Source of the DNA: Microbacterium sp. USTB-Y
GTDB taxonomy: Bacteria > Actinomycetota > Actinomycetes > Actinomycetales > Microbacteriaceae
NCBI RefSeq assembly: GCF_023703415.1
Contig: NZ_JAGMTU010000001.1
Location: 62,001-126,000 of the forward strand
DNA: 64,000 nucleotides
Direction: 5' to 3'
Positions 42,481 to 51,100 of the stretch are shown here, in pieces. The stretch's first letter is position 1, and each line of letters begins with the position of its first letter. Both the position numbers and the translations under genes were made by a program. The notes under the pieces were generated by a model that was not told where the DNA came from, made no database searches, and saw only the letters and a list, made by a program, of their open reading frames with translations.

Positions 42481-43483
42481 CCGCGGCCGGCAGGCGCAGC
42501 AGGAACGTGGTCCCCGCGTCCGACGTGTCCTCGATGCCGACGGATCCGCCGTAGCGCGTCGCCATGTCGCGGACCAGCGCGAGACCGAGGCCGAACCCGC
42601 GACGCCGTCCGGTCTCGGGGCCGCGGGCGAACCGCGTGAAGATGCGCTCCCGGTCCTCGGCGCGGATCCCGGGTCCGCGGTCGACGACCCGGAACTCCAC
42701 GGAACCGCGGCCGGGGCCGTCGCCCGAAGCGACCGAGAGGGTCACGGACGAGCGCCGCGGGGCATGCTGCACGGCGTTGTCGAGGAGCGCCGTGCAGAGC
42801 CGGGTGACCGTCACCGCGGGCACCGCCACGGACAGCCCCGGAGCGACCGCCGCCTGCAGCGCCACGTCCGCGTCCTCGGCGATCGGCCGGATCACCTCCA
42901 CCGCGCCCTGCACCGCGGCCGCGGCGTCGGACGCCTCCGCCCGGACGGGCGCCTGGTCGGCCTGCGCGGCGAGAAGCAGCTCGGTGAGGATCTCGTCCAT
43001 GACGGCGGTGTCGCTGCGGAGCCGGTCGAGGGCGTCGCCGATGTCCTCCCCGCGCGCGACACGACGCTGCAGGATCTGCACCCGGCTCGACAGTGCGGTG
43101 AGCGGGGTGCGCAGCTCGTGACTCGCATCGGCGACGAAATCGCGCTGCGCCTGCAGCGCCCCTTCGAGGGGCGCGACCGCACGCCGCGCCGTGAACCAGG
43201 CGATGAGTCCGAGCAGAGCGACCCCGACGACGCCGAGCACGACCACCCACGGCAGCACCCTGTCCACGTCGACGACGACGTGATCCGGGTTATCGACGGC
43301 GAAGCCGCCGGGCCGGGGGCCCGCCGTGACGCGGTCGTCCCCCTGCGGCCGCGAGGTGGCGAGGATCACGGCGACGAGGATCCCGACGCCTGCGGCGATG
43401 ACGACCGCCGAGGCGACGCCGGTCCAGAGGCCGATCTGACGCGCGGAGCGGCGCACCCGCTCGCGGTCGGCGGATCCGCTCAT
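42464..43483 (-). CDS. two-component sensor histidine kinase
   Basis: A 339-residue kinase: two membrane helices (about 18-45 and 80-105) around a short extracellular loop, a linker with TARRAVAPLEGAL, the H-box FVADASHELRTPLTALSS, N-box LLDNAVQHAP, and G-boxes DRGPGI and RRGFGLGLALV. The short sensor loop (about 40 residues) suggests it senses membrane or intramembrane signals. ATG 43483 is preferred over GTG 43498. It lies downstream of the response regulator gene (31-base gap). Its 3' end overlaps apbE on the opposite strand, so a link to the electron-transfer module is possible but unproven. Confidence 0.92.
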   Translation of the reverse strand: MSGSADRERVRRSARQIGLWTGVASAVVIAAGVGILVAVILATSRPQGDDRVTAGPRPGGFAVDNPDHVVVDVDRVLPWVVVLGVVGVALLGLIAWFTARRAVAPLEGALQAQRDFVADASHELRTPLTALSSRVQILQRRVARGEDIGDALDRLRSDTAVMDEILTELLLAAQADQAPVRAEASDAAAAVQGAVEVIRPIAEDADVALQAAVAPGLSVAVPAVTVTRLCTALLDNAVQHAPRRSSVTLSVASGDGPGRGSVEFRVVDRGPGIRAEDRERIFTRFARGPETGRRRGFGLGLALVRDMATRYGGSVGIEDTSDAGTTFLLRLPAAVTARG

Positions 43484-43514
43484 GACGCTGCCCCGCACCG
43501 TCGCGCCGGCCGCA

Positions 43515-44183
43515 TCATCGCGGATCCCCCGCGCGATAGCCGCGTCCGCGCACGGTGTCGATCATCTCGGGCGCGGTCTTGCGGCGGATGTAGTGCACGT
43601 AGGTGTCGACGGTGCCCACGCCGTCCGCCGACGAGAACACGCCGCGCAGGATCTCCTCGCGGCTGAACACGCGCTCGGGGCTCGCCGAGAGGAACTCGAG
43701 GAACGCCGCCTCGGTCGCCGTCAGCGACACCCGGGCGCCGGTGGGCGAATGCAGCACCCAGGAGTCGGGGATGAAGGTCCAGTCGCCGATCTCCCGGCGG
43801 CGCCCCTCCGCCTGGAATCCCCGGCGCAGCGCGCGCAGCCGCGCCAGCAGCTCATCGAAGTCGAAGGGCTTGGTGAGATAGTCGTTCGCGCCGGCGTCGA
43901 GCCCCTCCACACGATCCGGCACCGCGCCGAGGGCGGTGAGCATGAGCACCGGCGTCGTGATGTGCGCCGTGCGGATCGCCGCGACGAGGCTCGCCCCGTC
44001 CATCCCGGGCAGCCGACGATCCACGAGCATGACGTCGTAGCGCTCGTCGAGAGCACGGCGCAGCGCCGCAGCGCCGTCCGTCACGTGGTCGACCGCATAG
44101 GTCTCGCCGAGCACCTCGAGGGACATCTCGGCGATGTCGGCATCGTCCTCGACGTAGAGCAGCCGCGGGCGGGCATCGGTCAT
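43515..44183 (-). CDS. OmpR-family response regulator
   Basis: A 222-residue response regulator with receiver domain (acidic pair E12/D13, phosphoacceptor D55 in MLVDRRLPGMDG, K in YLTKPFDFDELLARL) and an OmpR-type winged helix (LTATEAAFLEFLSASPERVFSREEIL and DTYVHYIRRK). First gene of a two-gene operon with the histidine kinase; AGGAGGTC precedes the ATG. Targets unknown; the convergent reductase/FMN-binding/ApbE genes are candidates. Confidence 0.94.
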   Translation of the reverse strand: MTDARPRLLYVEDDADIAEMSLEVLGETYAVDHVTDGAAALRRALDERYDVMLVDRRLPGMDGASLVAAIRTAHITTPVLMLTALGAVPDRVEGLDAGANDYLTKPFDFDELLARLRALRRGFQAEGRRREIGDWTFIPDSWVLHSPTGARVSLTATEAAFLEFLSASPERVFSREEILRGVFSSADGVGTVDTYVHYIRRKTAPEMIDTVRGRGYRAGDPR

Positions 44184-44292
44184 GCGGACCTCCTGTCCTC
44201 ACCACGATCTCACCACCGGCTCTCCCAGACGAGTCCAAGACGGCGCCGCGGATCGCGGATCGGCCTCCGCGCAGCGGAGACCTCGCGGACGC

Positions 44293-44325
44293 CGGGCGAG
44301 CTCGGCCCACGGCTCGGCTCGCCCG
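44293..44325. terminator. hairpin after gap
   Basis: CGGGCGAGC (44293-44301) pairs with GCTCGCCCG (44317-44325). It lies 31 bases beyond the gap stop on the minus strand and upstream of the response regulator gene. Confidence 0.55.
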
Positions 44326-44355
44326 ACGTCCGGGGAGGAGGAGACGGAGCGGGGT

Positions 44356-45810
44356 TCAGCCCTGCAGCGTGACCTCGCGGCGCACGGGCAGCACGACGGG
44401 GTGCGATCCCGCCATGACCTCGAGCACGCGGATCACCTGGCTGGAGTAGCCGAACTCGTTGTCGTACCAGACGTAGAGGATGACGTCGGTGCCGTTCGCG
44501 ATCGTGGCGAGGCCGTCGACGATGCCGGCGCGGTGCGAGCCGACGAAATCGGTGGAGACGACCTCGGGCGACTCGACGTAGTCGATCTGCTGACGGAGCT
44601 TCGAGTGCAGCGAGACGCGGCGCAGGTAGTCGTTGAGCTCGGCCTTCTCGGCGGGGCGCTCCAGCGTCAGATGCAGCACGGCGAGGGACACGTCGGGGGT
44701 GGGCACGCGGATCGCGGATCCGGTGAGCTTGCCGGCGAGCTCGGGCAGCGCGCGGGCGACGGCCTTCGCGGCACCGGTCTCCGTGATCACCATGTTGAGC
44801 ACCGCCGAGCGGCCGCGGCGGTCGCCGGAGTGGAAGTTGTCGATGAGGTTCTGGTCGTTGGTGAACGAGTGCACCGTCTCGACGTGACCGCGCACGATGC
44901 CGTACGCCTCGTCGACGGCCTTGAGCACCGGCGTGATGGCATTGGTCGTGCAGGACGCGGCCGACAGGATCCGGTCGCCGTCCTCGATCGTGTCGTGGTT
45001 GATGCCGTGCACGATGTTCTTCAGGTCGCCCTTGCCCGGTGCGGTGAGCAGCACGCGCGCGACGCCGGTCGATTCCAGGTGGCGGCTGAGGCCGGCCTCG
45101 TCGCGCCAGCGACCGGTGTTGTCGACGACGATCGCGTCGTGGATGCCGTAGGCGGTGTAGTCGATCGTCGCCGGGTCGTTGGAGTAGATGACCTGGATCC
45201 GGGTGCCGTTGGCGATGAGCTGCGAGTTCTCCTCGTCGACGTCGACGGAGCCCTCGAAGCGCCCGTGCACGGAGTCGCGCAGCAGCAGCGAGGCGCGCTT
45301 GACGAGGTCGTTCTCGGCCCCCTTGCGCACCACGATCGCACGCAGGCGCAGCCCGCTGCCCCCGCCGGTGTGCGCGATGAGGATCCGCGCCAGCAGGCGG
45401 CCGATGCGGCCGAACCCGTAGAGCACGACGTCGGTCGGCTCGGCGGCCTCGGACGCCTCGCCGAGCGCCGGGGCGAGCTCGGCGCGCAGGCGCTCGAGGA
45501 GGGTCGCCTCGTCGCCCTGGACGTTCTCGACCAGACGGCCGACGTCGAGCGATGCGGCGGACGGGGCGAGCCGGCGCAGCGCCTCGAGCACCGCGAGCGT
45601 GTCCTCCAGCGCGAGCTCGTCGTGCCCGAGGGCGGCGACGCGCTCGTGCACCTCGAGGATCTCGGTCGTGGAGAGCCCGAGCAGGCGGTGCCCGTGCAGC
45701 GACGTCACCACGTCGCGATCTCGGTTCAGCCCGCCGATCAGCGGGATCATCCGCTCGGCGAGTTCTTCTCTGGCCTTCCAGTCGTCGCGGCGCGCGGCGA
45801 AGTCGTTCAT
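44356..45810 (-). CDS. gap: long-form glyceraldehyde-3-phosphate dehydrogenase
   Basis: A 484-residue GAPDH, about 150 residues longer than the glycolytic enzyme because of an N-terminal helical extension (about residues 1-120). The dehydrogenase core begins VVLYGFGRIGRLLARIL; the catalytic Cys is C287 in SAASCTTNAITP, and the C-terminal YVWYDNEFGYSSQV is canonical. The same long form in corynebacteria (GapB) works in the gluconeogenic direction with NADP preference, and a pckG gene is nearby, but cofactor use cannot be settled here. GCAAGGACGCTG precedes the ATG. Monocistronic. Confidence 0.93.
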   Translation of the reverse strand: MNDFAARRDDWKAREELAERMIPLIGGLNRDRDVVTSLHGHRLLGLSTTEILEVHERVAALGHDELALEDTLAVLEALRRLAPSAASLDVGRLVENVQGDEATLLERLRAELAPALGEASEAAEPTDVVLYGFGRIGRLLARILIAHTGGGSGLRLRAIVVRKGAENDLVKRASLLLRDSVHGRFEGSVDVDEENSQLIANGTRIQVIYSNDPATIDYTAYGIHDAIVVDNTGRWRDEAGLSRHLESTGVARVLLTAPGKGDLKNIVHGINHDTIEDGDRILSAASCTTNAITPVLKAVDEAYGIVRGHVETVHSFTNDQNLIDNFHSGDRRGRSAVLNMVITETGAAKAVARALPELAGKLTGSAIRVPTPDVSLAVLHLTLERPAEKAELNDYLRRVSLHSKLRQQIDYVESPEVVSTDFVGSHRAGIVDGLATIANGTDVILYVWYDNEFGYSSQVIRVLEVMAGSHPVVLPVRREVTLQG

Positions 45811-45924
45811 CAGCGTCCTTGCAAGCAGATGCGCCAGGGATCGGTGGCGCGGAATCGGGTGGGGCGGATCCGCCCTCTCCCAGGGTAGGCGTCGGCACGC
45901 CCTCGAACCGGCCGATCCGGCGCG

Positions 45925-45942
45925 CAAGAACCGCTGTTCTTG
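45925..45942. promoter_or_regulatory. CAAGAAC-N4-GTTCTTG palindrome
   Basis: A perfect 7-4-7 inverted repeat in the 272-bp region between the divergent gap and amidohydrolase genes, 115 bases from the gap start and 141 from the other. It looks like a regulator-binding site. Nothing else clear was found in this gap apart from a TACACT at 46068-46073 that may be the amidohydrolase -10 box. Confidence 0.55.
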
Positions 45943-46082
45943 ACTCCAGGCTGAAGCACGGCCCCGTCCTGCCGAGCCGCTGGCAGGCAAATTGCGCCAG
46001 ATCCGCCACGACGGAGAGGCAGGACACGCCCCCTCCCGAATCGTCGCGCTCCAGAGAATCGTTCGTCTACACTGGTGGAATA

Positions 46083-47408
46083 ATGAAGAACGCACCGTTC
46101 GGCGACGCGGCCGATCTCCTCCTGCACGGCGGCCGGATCCGCACCCTCGACCCGCACGGATCGGTCGTCGACGCGCTCGCGATCCGCTCCGGGCGCGTGG
46201 TCGCTGTCGGCGCGGACGCCCGCGCGCTCCCCGCTGCGGCGACCGTCGACCTCGAGGGCCGCACCGCGATCCCCGGCGTGAACGACGCGCACCTGCACGC
46301 CGCCTGGCTCGGCGCCCGTTGGCCGCACCTGTTCTTCTCCGACATCCCGGCGCACGAGCAGCCGGCCGGCCGGCTCGTGCACACGGACGCCGATCGCCGC
46401 GACGCCCTGCGGAACGCGTGGCGCCTGCTCGCCGAGCTGGGCATCACGAGCTACACCGAACCCGGGATCGGGCCGGGCGAGGACGGGGGCGAGACGGGGT
46501 GCTTCGGCACCGCCATGATGGACGCCTACCTCGACCTCCATCGCGCCGGCGCCCAGACGGCCCGCGTCACGCTGCTGCGCCTGTTCGGGGAGCTGGACGG
46601 CACGGCCGACCTCGCGGACTTCGAGCGGGGGATCCTCGCGCCGAAGCCCGAGACGGATCCGCACTGGCTCGCCGTCACCGGGGTCAAGATCTTCGCCGAC
46701 GGGATCCCCCCGATGACGACCGCCTGGGTCAGCGAGCCCTACCCGGACGGCAGCTCGGGCGAGCTGCTGCCGCAGGGCGCCGAGGGGGCGCTGCACGCCT
46801 ACCGGCGCATGATCGGCCTCGCCGTCGAGCGGGGCGAGCAGGTCGCGGTGCATGCCACCGGCGACCAGTCGATCGAGGAGTTCCTGCGCGTGCTCGAGGC
46901 GCACCCGCACGTCGCCGCCGCGCCGCACTACGTCGTGCACGCCGACCTCGCCACCCCCGCGCAGATCGAGCGCATGCGCGCCGTCGGCGCCGGGTTCGCC
47001 GTCCAGCCGCTCATCGCCGAGCACACGCGCGCGTGGGCCGGGACGCAGCTGGGGCCCGAGCGCACCGCCGCCGCCTGGCCGCTGCACGCCATGATCGACT
47101 CGGGCGCCCTCACCACGATCACGAGCGACGCCCCGATCGCGACGCCGGACTGGCGCATCGGGCTGGACGCCTCGCTCGCTCTCCTCGGCCGCGACGACGC
47201 GGCGACCCGGGACGCCCTGCTGCGCCGCATCACGCTGGATCCCGCCCGCCAGGACGGCGCGTCCGCGTGGAAGGGATCGCTCGAGGTGGGCAAGGTCGCC
47301 GACCTCACCGTGCTGGACGAGGATCCGGCCGAGCCCGGCCGTCCTGTCGCCGGCATCGGCGTCGCCCGCACGATCGTCGACGGCCGGACGGTGTTCGAGC
47401 GGGGCTGA
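46083..47408 (+). CDS. amidohydrolase family 3 (YtcJ-like)
   Basis: A 441-residue metal-dependent hydrolase of the amidohydrolase superfamily, subfamily 3. Metal ligands are seen in NDAHLHAAWL, K in GVKIFADGIPP, H in VAVHATGDQS and HYVVHADL, and D in ITSDAPIATP; the composite beta-sandwich ends SLEVGKVADLTVLDEDP. YtcJ-type enzymes act on N-acyl amides or esters, and the true substrate is unknown here. Shorter than most family members (about 540), mainly by a shorter central region. TACACT nine bases before the ATG suggests a near-leaderless transcript. Monocistronic. Confidence 0.88.
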   Translation: MKNAPFGDAADLLLHGGRIRTLDPHGSVVDALAIRSGRVVAVGADARALPAAATVDLEGRTAIPGVNDAHLHAAWLGARWPHLFFSDIPAHEQPAGRLVHTDADRRDALRNAWRLLAELGITSYTEPGIGPGEDGGETGCFGTAMMDAYLDLHRAGAQTARVTLLRLFGELDGTADLADFERGILAPKPETDPHWLAVTGVKIFADGIPPMTTAWVSEPYPDGSSGELLPQGAEGALHAYRRMIGLAVERGEQVAVHATGDQSIEEFLRVLEAHPHVAAAPHYVVHADLATPAQIERMRAVGAGFAVQPLIAEHTRAWAGTQLGPERTAAAWPLHAMIDSGALTTITSDAPIATPDWRIGLDASLALLGRDDAATRDALLRRITLDPARQDGASAWKGSLEVGKVADLTVLDEDPAEPGRPVAGIGVARTIVDGRTVFERG

Positions 47409-47566
47409 TCCGCTGATCGACCTCGGATCGTGGTGCGCCGAATGCACCGGATCCTGCCGAGCACACGGCTACTTCACGCGAACGCGCCGTGCACTCGACA
47501 CCTTTCCGTGCGCTCGGCGCTCTGAGGCGCTCCGCAGCGGCCCGGACCCGCCCGCGCGACGGGAAA

Positions 47567-47600
47567 GGGGCGGGCGACGTGTCCGCTCGTCGCCCGCCCC
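47567..47600. terminator. bidirectional terminator
   Basis: A perfect 13-bp stem GGGGCGGGCGACG (47567-47579) with 47588-47600, loop eight bases, in the 262-bp gap between the convergent amidohydrolase and methyltransferase genes. Confidence 0.8.
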
Positions 47601-47670
47601 GGATCCGCTCCCGTCCGCAGGATCGGATCCCGATGCGTCGCCCGGCCCCGCAGGGCAGGGCGACGCCGCC

Positions 47671-48654
47671 TCACACCGCCGTGGCGATGAGCACCCGCGG
47701 GCTCGCCGGGAGGGCGATCTTCTCGCGCACGTCCCAGCCCGCGTCGGCCAGCCAGCCGCGCACCTGCGCCTCGGGGTAGACGATCGTGCCGTCGATGACG
47801 AGGTACTCCCCCGCGTGCAGCGCGTCGATGCCGCGCTGCTGCGCGTCGTCGTCGAGGAAGAAATCGAGCACGGTCAGGGTGGCGCCCGGCACCGCCGCGG
47901 CCCGGAGGTTGCGGAAGATCTGCGCGTTCTCCTCGGCGGAGAAGCGGTGGATCACATGGTTCGCGAGCACGGCGTCGTAGGCGCCCTGGGGCTGCGCGGT
48001 CGCCGTGTCGCCGATCTCGACCGTGACGCGGTCGGCCGCGCCGGCCGCCTCGACGGCCTCGGCGATGCCGTCCTCGAACCCGGGGGCGTAGAGGAACGTC
48101 GTGCGCAGGCCCGGGTTGCGCCGCATCGCCTCGAGCGCGAAGCCCGCCGACAGGCCGCCGAAGTCCAGCGCGTTCGTCGCGGCGGAGAGGTCGACGAGGC
48201 GGCCGAACTCCTGCGCGTGCAGCGCGTTGTACGTCATGACGCCGGCCATGAAGGTGCCCCAGCGCGCGTCGTCCATCTGCAGGTCGCCGGGCTCGGTCGT
48301 GTCGACGGTGTGCGCGAACTGCAGCCAGTGCGGGTAGCTGATCTCGCCGAGGAAGGTGAGGAACGGCGCGAGGTCGAGGGCCGAGGCGTCGCCGGCCAGG
48401 TACGCGGCGGAGTCCGGCTCGAGGGCGTAGCGGCCGTCGGCGCGGGTCAGCAGCCCCTTGCCCGCCATCGCGTCGGCGAGGATGCGCGCGATGCGCTCGC
48501 TCACGCCGGTGCGCTCGGCGATGGCGGGGACCGTGTCGGCGCCGTCCGCGATCGCCGCGAAGAGGCCGATCCGGCTCGCCTCGAAGAGCTGCTTCGAGGC
48601 CATGTAGCCGGTCGCGATGTCCAGGATCCGCGCGGCGTCGGGTGTGGTCGTCAT
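47671..48654 (-). CDS. O-methyltransferase (COMT/HIOMT type)
   Basis: A 327-residue SAM-dependent methyltransferase with an N-terminal winged-helix dimerisation domain (about residues 10-90, ILDIATGYMASKQLFEASRI and IAERTGVSERIARIL) and a class I methyltransferase fold. The SAM glycine motif is degenerate: ALDFGGLSAGFALE instead of D-V-G-G-G-x-G. The downstream ATFLYAPGF and NHVIHRF elements are usable. It may methylate a phenolic or hydroxyl group, or represent a family member with another role. Its promoter contains a palindrome shared with other genes of the 48-64 kb cluster. Confidence 0.85.
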   Translation of the reverse strand: MTTTPDAARILDIATGYMASKQLFEASRIGLFAAIADGADTVPAIAERTGVSERIARILADAMAGKGLLTRADGRYALEPDSAAYLAGDASALDLAPFLTFLGEISYPHWLQFAHTVDTTEPGDLQMDDARWGTFMAGVMTYNALHAQEFGRLVDLSAATNALDFGGLSAGFALEAMRRNPGLRTTFLYAPGFEDGIAEAVEAAGAADRVTVEIGDTATAQPQGAYDAVLANHVIHRFSAEENAQIFRNLRAAAVPGATLTVLDFFLDDDAQQRGIDALHAGEYLVIDGTIVYPEAQVRGWLADAGWDVREKIALPASPRVLIATAV

Positions 48655-48670
48655 GGTGTGCCTTTCTTGT

Positions 48671-48687
48671 TTCTACAATTGTAGGAA
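48671..48687 (-). promoter_or_regulatory. operator/promoter of the O-methyltransferase gene
   Basis: TTCTACAATTGTAGGAA holds the perfect palindrome CTACAATTGTAG (48673-48684). On the minus strand TACAAT within it would be the -10 box. The form TTCTA-N6-TAGGA matches the site at 59150-59165. Confidence 0.65.
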
Positions 48688-48718
48688 ATAGTCGACAGGG
48701 GTGTCCAGGGAATCTTCG

Positions 48719-48826
48719 GAAGCCGCGTTTCGTCTCGGGCGGCTCCGCCGTCCTCGCTCAACGACCCCGAACGTGTCGGGGGGCCGCGTTTCGACTCGGG
48801 CGGCGTCGGCGGCCCGGTCGACGAGC
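48719..48826. repeat. dispersed palindromic repeat, copy C with degenerate second copy
   Basis: 48723-48767 matches the ~45-bp family (CGCGTTTCGTCTCGGGCGGC...CGTCCTCGCTCAACGACC). A second, degenerate copy starting GCCGCGTTTCGACTCGGGCG follows at 48784-48826. Inner stem here is GGCGG-CT-CCGCC. It sits between the hydrolase stop and the O-methyltransferase promoter. Confidence 0.75.
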
Positions 48827-48838
48827 CTGGAGCCGGGG

Positions 48839-49564
48839 TCAGTCCTCGGCGAGGAACCCGGCGGCGGCGGCGCGGAACTCCGGGGCGTGCAGGGCCCCGA
48901 GGTGGTCGCCCGGGACGCGGACGACCCGGGAGTCCGGCAGCGCCGCCGCGAGCGCGTCGATCCCCTGCGCCATGGGATCCTCGACCCCGCCGAGCAGCAG
49001 CACGGGCTGGGCCGGCGCGCCGACGGCGGGATCGAACGGCTCGGCGGCGAGGCCCTCGATGAGGTCGAGCAGCGCCTCCGGACGGTTGCCGGGGAGGGTC
49101 GTCATGCCCAGGATCATGCCCGTGATCGGATCCGCCGGCGCCGGTCCCCCCGCGGCTGCGAGGCGGGCCGCGGGCAGGTCGACCATCGTGAACGGCTCCA
49201 TCGGGCTGAGCCCGCCGAGCGCCACGCGCCGCACCGCGAGCGCGGGGTGCGCGGCGAGCGCCCAGGCCAGCCGCGCCCCCAGGGAGTAGCCGAGGAGGTC
49301 GACCTCCTCCCCTGGGGCGACGGCCGCGACGGCCTGCGCGAGCAGGTCGACGACGCCGGTCGTCGGGAGCACGCCGACCGCGGGGCTCTCGCCGTGGGCG
49401 GGGAGGTCCACCCGGACGAGGGGCCGACCCGCGAACGCCTCCTCCCAGACCGGCGCGGGCCAGTCCTGCGTCGCCCGCGACGCGAGGCCGTGCAGCAGCA
49501 CGACCGGGCGGCCGGAGCCGGCGCTCCGGGTGACGGACAGGGTGTTCTCGGGTGCACCGCTCAT
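48839..49564 (-). CDS. alpha/beta hydrolase
   Basis: A 241-residue alpha/beta-hydrolase with oxyanion-hole motif LLHGLAS, the HGES turn, nucleophile elbow GYSLGAR, an acid in GGVEDPMAQG, and the catalytic His in GDHLGALHAP. Size and pattern resemble MenH/BioH-like esterases or ring-cleavage-product hydrolases. It is 46 bases downstream of the TetR gene and probably its cotranscribed partner. The substrate is unknown. Confidence 0.88.
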   Translation of the reverse strand: MSGAPENTLSVTRSAGSGRPVVLLHGLASRATQDWPAPVWEEAFAGRPLVRVDLPAHGESPAVGVLPTTGVVDLLAQAVAAVAPGEEVDLLGYSLGARLAWALAAHPALAVRRVALGGLSPMEPFTMVDLPAARLAAAGGPAPADPITGMILGMTTLPGNRPEALLDLIEGLAAEPFDPAVGAPAQPVLLLGGVEDPMAQGIDALAAALPDSRVVRVPGDHLGALHAPEFRAAAAGFLAED

Positions 49565-49610
49565 CGGGCGCCCTCCTCTCGATCGGGGGTGGAGGCCGCC
49601 GGCGACGCGG

Positions 49611-50198
49611 TCAGCGCAGTCGCGCGAGGAACCGGTCGATGTAGGCCTGATAGTCGGGGATGCGATCGCCCTGGGGATACATGAGGTTGATCACCGTCGC
49701 GCCCACGGCGACCGAGATGAACTCGTTCGCCATGGCGACGTAGTCCTGGTCGCGGATCGCACCGGCGTCCCGGGCGGCCTCCATGCGCTCCACGAGCATG
49801 GCCCTCCAGCGGGCCAGGTGCACCTGGTAGAGCTCGGCGAGGGACTCGTTCGCCATCGCGTACTCCCACAGCGCCAGCAGCACGCGCCCGCTGGCGATCT
49901 CCTCGGGCTCGCTGGGGAGCGTCCCGACCAGCATCTGGCGCAGCATCTCCTCCGGACCGACCTCCGCCGAGATCGACGCCTGCAGCCACAGGTCGTGCTC
50001 CTGCAGCACGGCCTCGAACGTCGCCGCGACGATGCTCTCCTTGCCCGGGAAGTAGTGCTTCAGCGCCCCGTTCGCGAAGCCCGCCTCGGCGGCGATGCTG
50101 CGCATGGTCGCCGCCTCGAACCCGCCCTTGAGGATGATCCCCTTGGCGACCTCGACGATCTCCCGACGACGCTGATCGTGATCGATGATCTTCGGCAT
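49611..50198 (-). CDS. TetR-family transcriptional regulator
   Basis: A 195-residue regulator with an N-terminal TetR HTH (RRREIVEVAKGIILKGGFEA, TMRSIAAEAGFANGALKHYFPGKESI) and a ligand domain of the BetI-like/TetR_C_6 type (about residues 80-195). It lies at the end of the minus-strand ABC operon and before a hydrolase gene. Palindromes TTCTA-N6-TAGRA in three promoters of this region are plausible operators, and it is the only regulator encoded in the region. GGAAGGAACCC precedes the ATG. Confidence 0.93.
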   Translation of the reverse strand: MPKIIDHDQRRREIVEVAKGIILKGGFEAATMRSIAAEAGFANGALKHYFPGKESIVAATFEAVLQEHDLWLQASISAEVGPEEMLRQMLVGTLPSEPEEIASGRVLLALWEYAMANESLAELYQVHLARWRAMLVERMEAARDAGAIRDQDYVAMANEFISVAVGATVINLMYPQGDRIPDYQAYIDRFLARLR

Positions 50199-50266
50199 GG
50201 GTTCCTTCCGACGGGGCGTCCGGCGACGGCGCGCACCGGGGCGCGCAGCTGCGGGATCGCTGCCTG

Positions 50267-51100
50267 CTACCGTACCGGGGCATCCGCTGCCTCACGCAGC
50301 GCCAGCCACTCGGCCCGGCGGATCCGCTGCTTGACGGGGTCGGCGACGGGCGAGGCCAGGCGCAGGCGCTCGGCATAGGGATGCCGCGGCGCGCGGGTGA
50401 TCTGCTCACCCGCCCCGGTCTCGACGATCTCCCCGTGGTACATCACGGCGACCCGGTGGCACACCCGGCGCACCACGCCGAGGTCGTGCGAGACGAACAG
50501 ATAGGAGACGCCCGTGTCGCGCTGCAGCTCGATGAAGAGGTCGAGGATCGTCGCCTGGGTGGTGAGGTCGAGGGCGCTGACCGGCTCGTCGCACACGATC
50601 AGGCGCGGCCGGCGCACGAGCGCGCGGGCGATCGCGACGCGCTGGCGCTGCCCGCCGGAGAACTCGCTCGGATAGCGGTCCATCGCGGTCTCGGGCAGGC
50701 GCACCCGGTCGAGCATCTCGCGCACCCGCGCCTGCGCCGCGGATCCGCCCAGGCCGCTCGTCAGCAGCGGCTCGGACAGGATGTCGCCGATGGTCATCGC
50801 CGGGTTCAGGGATCCGTACGGATCCTGGAACACGACCTGCACGTCGGCCGCGAGCGCGCGGCGCTCCGCGCGGCCGAGGGAGGTGATGTCCCTGCCGTCG
50901 AAGCGGATGCTGCCGCCGGTCACGGGCGCGAGGCCGAGGATCGCCTTGCCGAGCGTGGACTTGCCGGATCCGGATTCGCCGACGAGGCCCATGCACTCCC
51001 CCGGCGCGACGTCGATCGAGACGCCGTGCAGGGCACGGAACGCCGACCGGCCGTGGCCGTACTCGACGACCAGGTCCTGCACCTCCAGCAGCGCGGTCAT
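50267..51100 (-). CDS. ABC importer ATPase (DppF type)
   Basis: A 277-residue oligopeptide-type ATPase: Walker A GESGSGKS, Q-loop VVFQDPYGSLNPAMTIGDIL, signature FSGGQRQRVAIARAL, Walker B LIVCDEPVSALD, H-loop SHDLGVVR. C-terminus HPYAERLRLASPV is a normal short tail. Start ATG 51100 overlaps the stop of the permease-ATPase fusion gene by four bases, so the pair is translationally coupled. Confidence 0.94.
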   Translation of the reverse strand: MTALLEVQDLVVEYGHGRSAFRALHGVSIDVAPGECMGLVGESGSGKSTLGKAILGLAPVTGGSIRFDGRDITSLGRAERRALAADVQVVFQDPYGSLNPAMTIGDILSEPLLTSGLGGSAAQARVREMLDRVRLPETAMDRYPSEFSGGQRQRVAIARALVRRPRLIVCDEPVSALDLTTQATILDLFIELQRDTGVSYLFVSHDLGVVRRVCHRVAVMYHGEIVETGAGEQITRAPRHPYAERLRLASPVADPVKQRIRRAEWLALREAADAPVR

